This document shows, one piece after another, positions 59,186 through 64,000 of a stretch of DNA of 64,000 nt. How positions within the stretch are numbered: position 1 is the stretch's first letter; every line of letters starts with the position of its first letter. The translations under genes and the position numbers were made by a program. The stretch is from Pantoea dispersa (GTDB lineage: Bacteria > Pseudomonadota > Gammaproteobacteria > Enterobacterales > Enterobacteriaceae): contig NZ_SCKT01000001.1 in the NCBI RefSeq assembly GCF_014155765.1, positions 1,178,001-1,242,000 on the forward strand, given 5' to 3'. The notes beneath the pieces are model-generated. The model worked only from the letters and a program-made list of their open reading frames with translations. It had not been told where the DNA came from and made no database searches.

Positions 59186-60154
59186 TTACGGCAGAATCGA
59201 AGGCTGATCGGCGCCCTCTTTCTCCACTTTCTGCACCAGCATGTGTTCACGCTTCATGCCCAGCTTCAGCGCCAGCGCGGACGACACGTAGATCGACGAA
59301 ATGGTACCGATGGTGACACCGATCAGCATGGTCAGCGAGAAGCCTTTCAGCAGTGCGCCACCAAAAATGAACAGGATCAGGATCATCGCCAGCGTGGTGA
59401 TCGAGGTGATCAACGTACGGCTCAGCGTCTGGGTCAGCGACACGTTAGTGATGTCGTAAGAAGAACCGCGACGGATTTTGCGGAAGTTCTCACGAATACG
59501 GTCGGAAACCACGATCTTATCGTTGAGCGAGTAACCAATCACCGACATCAGCGACGCCACAATCGTCAGATCGATCTCAATGTGGAACAGCGACAGAATG
59601 CCGCAGGTGATGATTACGTCGTGCGCCAGCGCCAGCACGGTGCCCAGCGCCAGACGCCACTCAAAGCGAAAGCCGATGTAGATCAGAATCGCAATCAGCG
59701 CCGACAGCAGCGCCATCGCCCCGGCCTGCGCCAGATCGCTGCCCACGCTCGGGCCCACGAACTCAATTCGCTTCACGGTCGCGTTCTGCTGCGTCGTCTG
59801 GTTGATCGAGGCAACCACTTTATTGCCCAGCTCCTGACCTGCATTGCCGGTGGTCGGTGGCATACGCACCATCACATCACGGCTGCTGCCAAAGTTCTGT
59901 ACCAGCGGCTCCTCAAAGCCTGCCTTCACCAGCCCGTCACGCAGCGCATCCAGATCCGCCGGCTTCTCGAGGTTGATCTCAATCACCGTCCCGCCGGTGA
60001 AATCGAGCCCCCAGTTAAAGCCGCGCACACCGATAATGGCGATGGACGCCACAATCAGCAGGCCGGAGATGAGAAAGGCCAGCGTGTCCCAGCGCATAAA
60101 GTCGACGACTTTACGCCCATGGTTCAGCTGTTCAATACTATATTCCTGTGCCAC
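59186..60154 (-). CDS. secF: Protein translocase subunit SecF
   Basis: A 322-residue six-helix RND-like protein that with SecD uses the proton-motive force to pull proteins through SecYEG. Conserved [29 protein letters not shown] and [19 protein letters not shown] place the start at the GTG of [13 protein letters not shown], which follows gaggag; the upstream frame to 60310 runs into secD and is rejected. Ends QPSILP as in E. coli. Confidence 0.95.
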   Translation of the reverse strand: MAQEYSIEQLNHGRKVVDFMRWDTLAFLISGLLIVASIAIIGVRGFNWGLDFTGGTVIEINLEKPADLDALRDGLVKAGFEEPLVQNFGSSRDVMVRMPPTTGNAGQELGNKVVASINQTTQQNATVKRIEFVGPSVGSDLAQAGAMALLSALIAILIYIGFRFEWRLALGTVLALAHDVIITCGILSLFHIEIDLTIVASLMSVIGYSLNDKIVVSDRIRENFRKIRRGSSYDITNVSLTQTLSRTLITSITTLAMILILFIFGGALLKGFSLTMLIGVTIGTISSIYVSSALALKLGMKREHMLVQKVEKEGADQPSILP

Positions 60155-60164
60155 AACGCACTCC

Positions 60165-62012
60165 TCAGATAGACAGCTTATTGATGCGTTTGCCGCCGTA
60201 CACCAGGTTAACGATGGCACGGGTGCCGACGATAGCGGTGAACATGGAAGTCGCAATACCGATAGCCGTGGTAATCGCAAACCCTTTGATCGAGCCGGTA
60301 CCGACCGCATAAAGAATGATAACTTTAATCAGCGTGGTGACGTTGGCGTCGACGATACTGGAGAAGGCGCCTTTATAGCCTTCATGAATCGCCTGCTGTA
60401 CCGAGCGTCCGTTACGCAGTTCTTCTTTAATACGTTCGTTAATCAACACGTTAGCATCCACCGCCACCGCCAGCGTCAGCACGATACCGGCAATGCCCGG
60501 CATCGTGAGCGTTGCGCCCGGTAACAGTGACATGATGCCGACAATCAGCACCAGGTTGCACAGCAGTGCGCTGGTCGCAATCAGACCAAACTTCTTGTAG
60601 AACACCACCATAAAGATGATGGAGGCAATCAGACCCCACAGACAGGCTTCGAGACCCTGCGTGATGTTCTGCTGGCCCATGGTTGGACCGATGGTCCGCT
60701 CTTCCACAATCTGGATTGGCGCAATCAGCGCACCGGCACGCAGCAGCAGCGACAGCTGACGCGCTTCGTTCGGGTTGCTGATACCGGTAATTCGGAAGCT
60801 GTTGCCGAGGCGCGACTGAATGTTCGCCACGTTAATCACTTCTTCCTGCTTCACCAGAATCGCACGACCGTTCGCATCTTTCTTACCGCTGTCCTTGTAC
60901 TCCACAAACAGGGTCGCCATCGGCTTGCCGATGTTGTCCTTGGTGAAGTTGGACATGATGTTACCGCCGGCGCCATCAAGCGAGATATTCACCTGCGGCT
61001 GGTTGTACTCATCCATGCTGGACGTCGAGTCGGTGATGTGGTCACCGGTGAGAATCACGCGCTTGTACAGCACCACCGGCTGACCTTCACGCGTCTTTTT
61101 CACTTCCGAGTCACCCGGCACGCGGCCGCTGGCGGCAGCGCTCGGATCCACCGAGGTGTTGACCAGGCGGAACTCCAGCGTTGCGGTAGCACCCAGAATC
61201 TCTTTAGCACGCGCGGTATCCTGGATACCCGGCAGCTCAACCACGATGCGGTCAGCACCCTGACGCTGTACCAGCGGCTCAGCTACACCCAGCTGGTTCA
61301 CACGGTTACGCAGGATGTTGATGTTCTGCTGCACCGCATATTCGCGCGCTTCGCTCAGACGCGCATCGGTCATCACCGCACGCAGCGTGTCGCTGCCAGC
61401 GCTGGTGATCACCAGGTCGCGATGGCGCGGCGTCAGATAGCTGATGGCCGCATCACGGCTGGCGCCGTCGCGGAAGCGTATTTCGGTGCCGTAGTTAGCG
61501 ATTTTGCTAACGTTGGTGTAAGGGATATTTTTTTCGCGCAGATCGCTGCGCAGGCCATCAGCATTCTGCTCCTGCAGCTTGCCGAGGGCAGTATCCATGT
61601 CGACTTCCATCAGGAAGTGCACGCCGCCGCGCAGATCGAGGCCGAGTTTCATCGGTTCAGCGGCCAGCATGGTCAGCCAGCGCGGTGTGGCAGGGGCCAG
61701 GTTGAGCGCCACGACGAAATCTTCGCCCAGCGCATTGGTGATGGCTTCACGCGCGCGCAGCTGAATATCCGTGTTAGCGAAACGGGCCAGAATGGCACCA
61801 TTTTCCAGCGCGAGGGATTTGCTCTGGATATTGTCTTGTTTTAATACGGTCTGGATCTGATCCAACGTTTGCTCACTGGCGGCGCCACCGCGCGCACCAG
61901 TGATCTGAACGGCCGGATCCTCACCATAAAGGTTAGGAAGCGCATACAGCAGGCCGACGAGAATCACGACGACCAGCATGATGTACTTCCACAAAGGATA
62001 ACGGTTTAACAC
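60165..62012 (-). CDS. secD: Protein translocase subunit SecD
   Basis: A 615-residue subunit, same length as E. coli SecD: N-terminal helix, large periplasmic domains P1-head, and five C-terminal helices with [16 protein letters not shown] and [16 protein letters not shown]. The conserved Asp in the latter is part of the proton path. It follows yajC after 25 bases in the yajC-secD-secF operon. Confidence 0.98.
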   Translation of the reverse strand: MLNRYPLWKYIMLVVVILVGLLYALPNLYGEDPAVQITGARGGAASEQTLDQIQTVLKQDNIQSKSLALENGAILARFANTDIQLRAREAITNALGEDFVVALNLAPATPRWLTMLAAEPMKLGLDLRGGVHFLMEVDMDTALGKLQEQNADGLRSDLREKNIPYTNVSKIANYGTEIRFRDGASRDAAISYLTPRHRDLVITSAGSDTLRAVMTDARLSEAREYAVQQNINILRNRVNQLGVAEPLVQRQGADRIVVELPGIQDTARAKEILGATATLEFRLVNTSVDPSAAASGRVPGDSEVKKTREGQPVVLYKRVILTGDHITDSTSSMDEYNQPQVNISLDGAGGNIMSNFTKDNIGKPMATLFVEYKDSGKKDANGRAILVKQEEVINVANIQSRLGNSFRITGISNPNEARQLSLLLRAGALIAPIQIVEERTIGPTMGQQNITQGLEACLWGLIASIIFMVVFYKKFGLIATSALLCNLVLIVGIMSLLPGATLTMPGIAGIVLTLAVAVDANVLINERIKEELRNGRSVQQAIHEGYKGAFSSIVDANVTTLIKVIILYAVGTGSIKGFAITTAIGIATSMFTAIVGTRAIVNLVYGGKRINKLSI

Positions 62013-62037
62013 GGCAGTTCCCTTCGGGAAGAATAAA

Positions 62038-62370
62038 TTACAGCGCCTTCATTGTACCTTTCGGCAGAACGGCGGCCACGAAATCACGTTTAATCACTAC
62101 TTCAGTGGTGTCGTTCAGGGCGATAGCGATGTAGCCGGTTTCAGCCACTTTCGTTACGCGGCCCACCAGGCCACCGTTGGTCAGCACTTCATCACCTTTG
62201 GAGATGGAATCCATCAGCTTTTTGTGATCTTTGGCGCGCTTCTGCTGTGGACGCAGGATCATGAAGTAGAAAATCAGACCAAAAACCACCAGCATGATCA
62301 CCAGAGAATACGGACTTCCCTGAGACGGAGCGCCAGCTGCGGCCACGGCGTCAGAAATGAAAAAGCTCAT
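62038..62370 (-). CDS. yajC: Sec translocon accessory subunit YajC
   Basis: A 110-residue single-span membrane protein with a cytoplasmic beta-rich domain ([20 protein letters not shown]). It binds SecDF. Length matches E. coli. It lies 25 bases after tgt in the queA-tgt-yajC-secDF series. Confidence 0.97.
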   Translation of the reverse strand: MSFFISDAVAAAGAPSQGSPYSLVIMLVVFGLIFYFMILRPQQKRAKDHKKLMDSISKGDEVLTNGGLVGRVTKVAETGYIAIALNDTTEVVIKRDFVAAVLPKGTMKAL

Positions 62371-62395
62371 TAAATTTCCCTCATTGATAGAATTA

Positions 62396-63538
<1,143 letters not shown>

Positions 63539-63559
63539 TCAGAGAAACAGTCTGATTAC

Positions 63560-64000
63560 TCAGCCACCAACGATTTCGTCGGGAGCCTGTGGATTACGGG
63601 TGATGTACATCGCATCCCCGTAGCTAAAGAAACGGTACTGCTCCGCCACCGCGCTCTGATAAGCCGCCATGGTGTGTTGATAACCGGCAAACGCCGAGAC
63701 CAGCATAATCAGCGTCGATTCCGGCAGGTGGAAGTTGGTGATCAGCGCATCAATCACCTGATAGTGATAACCCGGATAGATAAAGATCTGCGTGTCATCG
63801 AAAAACGGCGCGATCAGCCCATCCTGGCAGGCCTGCGCTGCGCTCTCCAGCGATCGCACCGAGGTGGTGCCCACCGCCACCACTTTGTTACCGCGCGCTT
63901 TGCACGCCAGCACCGCGTCCACCACGTCCTGCGGCACTTCGGCATATTCAGAGTGCATGATGTGATCGTTGATGTTCTCCACGCGCACCGGCTGGAAGGT
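63560..64000 (-). CDS. queA: S-adenosylmethionine:tRNA ribosyltransferase-isomerase, C-terminal part
   Basis: The frame runs open to the window edge ([13 protein letters not shown] at the last bases), so only the final 146 residues of a roughly 355-residue QueA are visible. The conserved [49 protein letters not shown] and FFSYGDAM blocks identify it. It converts preQ1-tRNA to epoxyqueuosine-tRNA. First gene of the queA-tgt-yajC-secD-secF cluster. Confidence 0.97.
   Translation of the reverse strand, partial: TFQPVRVENINDHIMHSEYAEVPQDVVDAVLACKARGNKVVAVGTTSVRSLESAAQACQDGLIAPFFDDTQIFIYPGYHYQVIDALITNFHLPESTLIMLVSAFAGYQHTMAAYQSAVAEQYRFFSYGDAMYITRNPQAPDEIVGG

Overview
The window is a chromosomal segment of a gamma-proteobacterium of the order Enterobacterales, most likely family Erwiniaceae (Pantoea/Erwinia group). 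The backbone follows the E. coli acrB-to-queA order (acrB, tomB-hha, ffs, ybaZ, ybaY, tesB, amtB-glnK, mdlBA, decR, cof, ybaE, queC, fadM, ybaV, ppiD, hupB, lon, clpX, clpP, tig, bolA, yajG, ampG, cyoABCDE, yajR, yajQ, panE, yajL, thiI, xseB-ispA-dxs-yajO, pgpA, thiL, nusB, ribH, ribD, nrdR, yajI, secFD, yajC, tgt, queA). Protein lengths are close to or identical with E. coli for most genes. The first gene (acrB) and the last (queA) are cut by the window edges. I see no tRNA, rRNA operon, intact insertion sequence, prophage or CRISPR array.

Accessory pieces sit between backbone genes. (1) 2.2-5.3 kb: a zinc-starvation locus with zinc-free ribosomal protein paralogues L31B and L36B on the plus strand, converging on a zinc ABC transporter operon on the minus strand; each transcription unit starts at a Zur-type palindrome. 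The transporter operon appears to begin with an unannotated 34-codon membrane peptide coupled by ATGA overlap to the ATPase gene. (2) 5.5 kb: a lone hypothetical gene next to tomB-hha. (3) 15.1-16.3 kb: a cysteine-desulfhydrase-type PLP enzyme divergent from its Lrp-family regulator, with an Lrp-like palindrome between them. (4) 30.1-32.1 kb: an AT-rich insertion with an acyltransferase-3 membrane protein between bolA and yajG, which are neighbours in E. coli. (5) 41.1-45.7 kb: an alcohol/aldehyde oxidation module (adhP plus aldehyde dehydrogenase) with a clear sigma-54 promoter, a divergent AcoR-type sigma-54 activator and candidate operator palindromes. (6) 58.1 kb: a kbp (ygaU) homologue placed beside yajI.

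Functionally the segment combines multidrug efflux, nitrogen sensing (glnK-amtB with sigma-54 promoter and NtrC sites), protein quality control (ppiD, hupB, lon, clpXP, trigger factor, with sigma-32 promoters before lon and clpP), aerobic respiration (cytochrome bo3 quinol oxidase), isoprenoid/thiamin/riboflavin biosynthesis, queuosine synthesis (queC, tgt, queA) and protein export (secDF-yajC, ffs).

Non-coding signals include the 4.5S RNA with promoter and processed leader, many hairpin terminators, three interleaved perfect inverted repeats between ybaZ and ybaY, a decayed tandem repeat between yajO and pgpA that shares a hairpin with the yajL-thiI gap, and a hairpin that would bury the yajO ribosome-binding site. 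I found no large unknown system; the best novel candidates are the small membrane ORF of the zinc operon, the interleaved palindromes, the yajO leader hairpin and the predicted operators.
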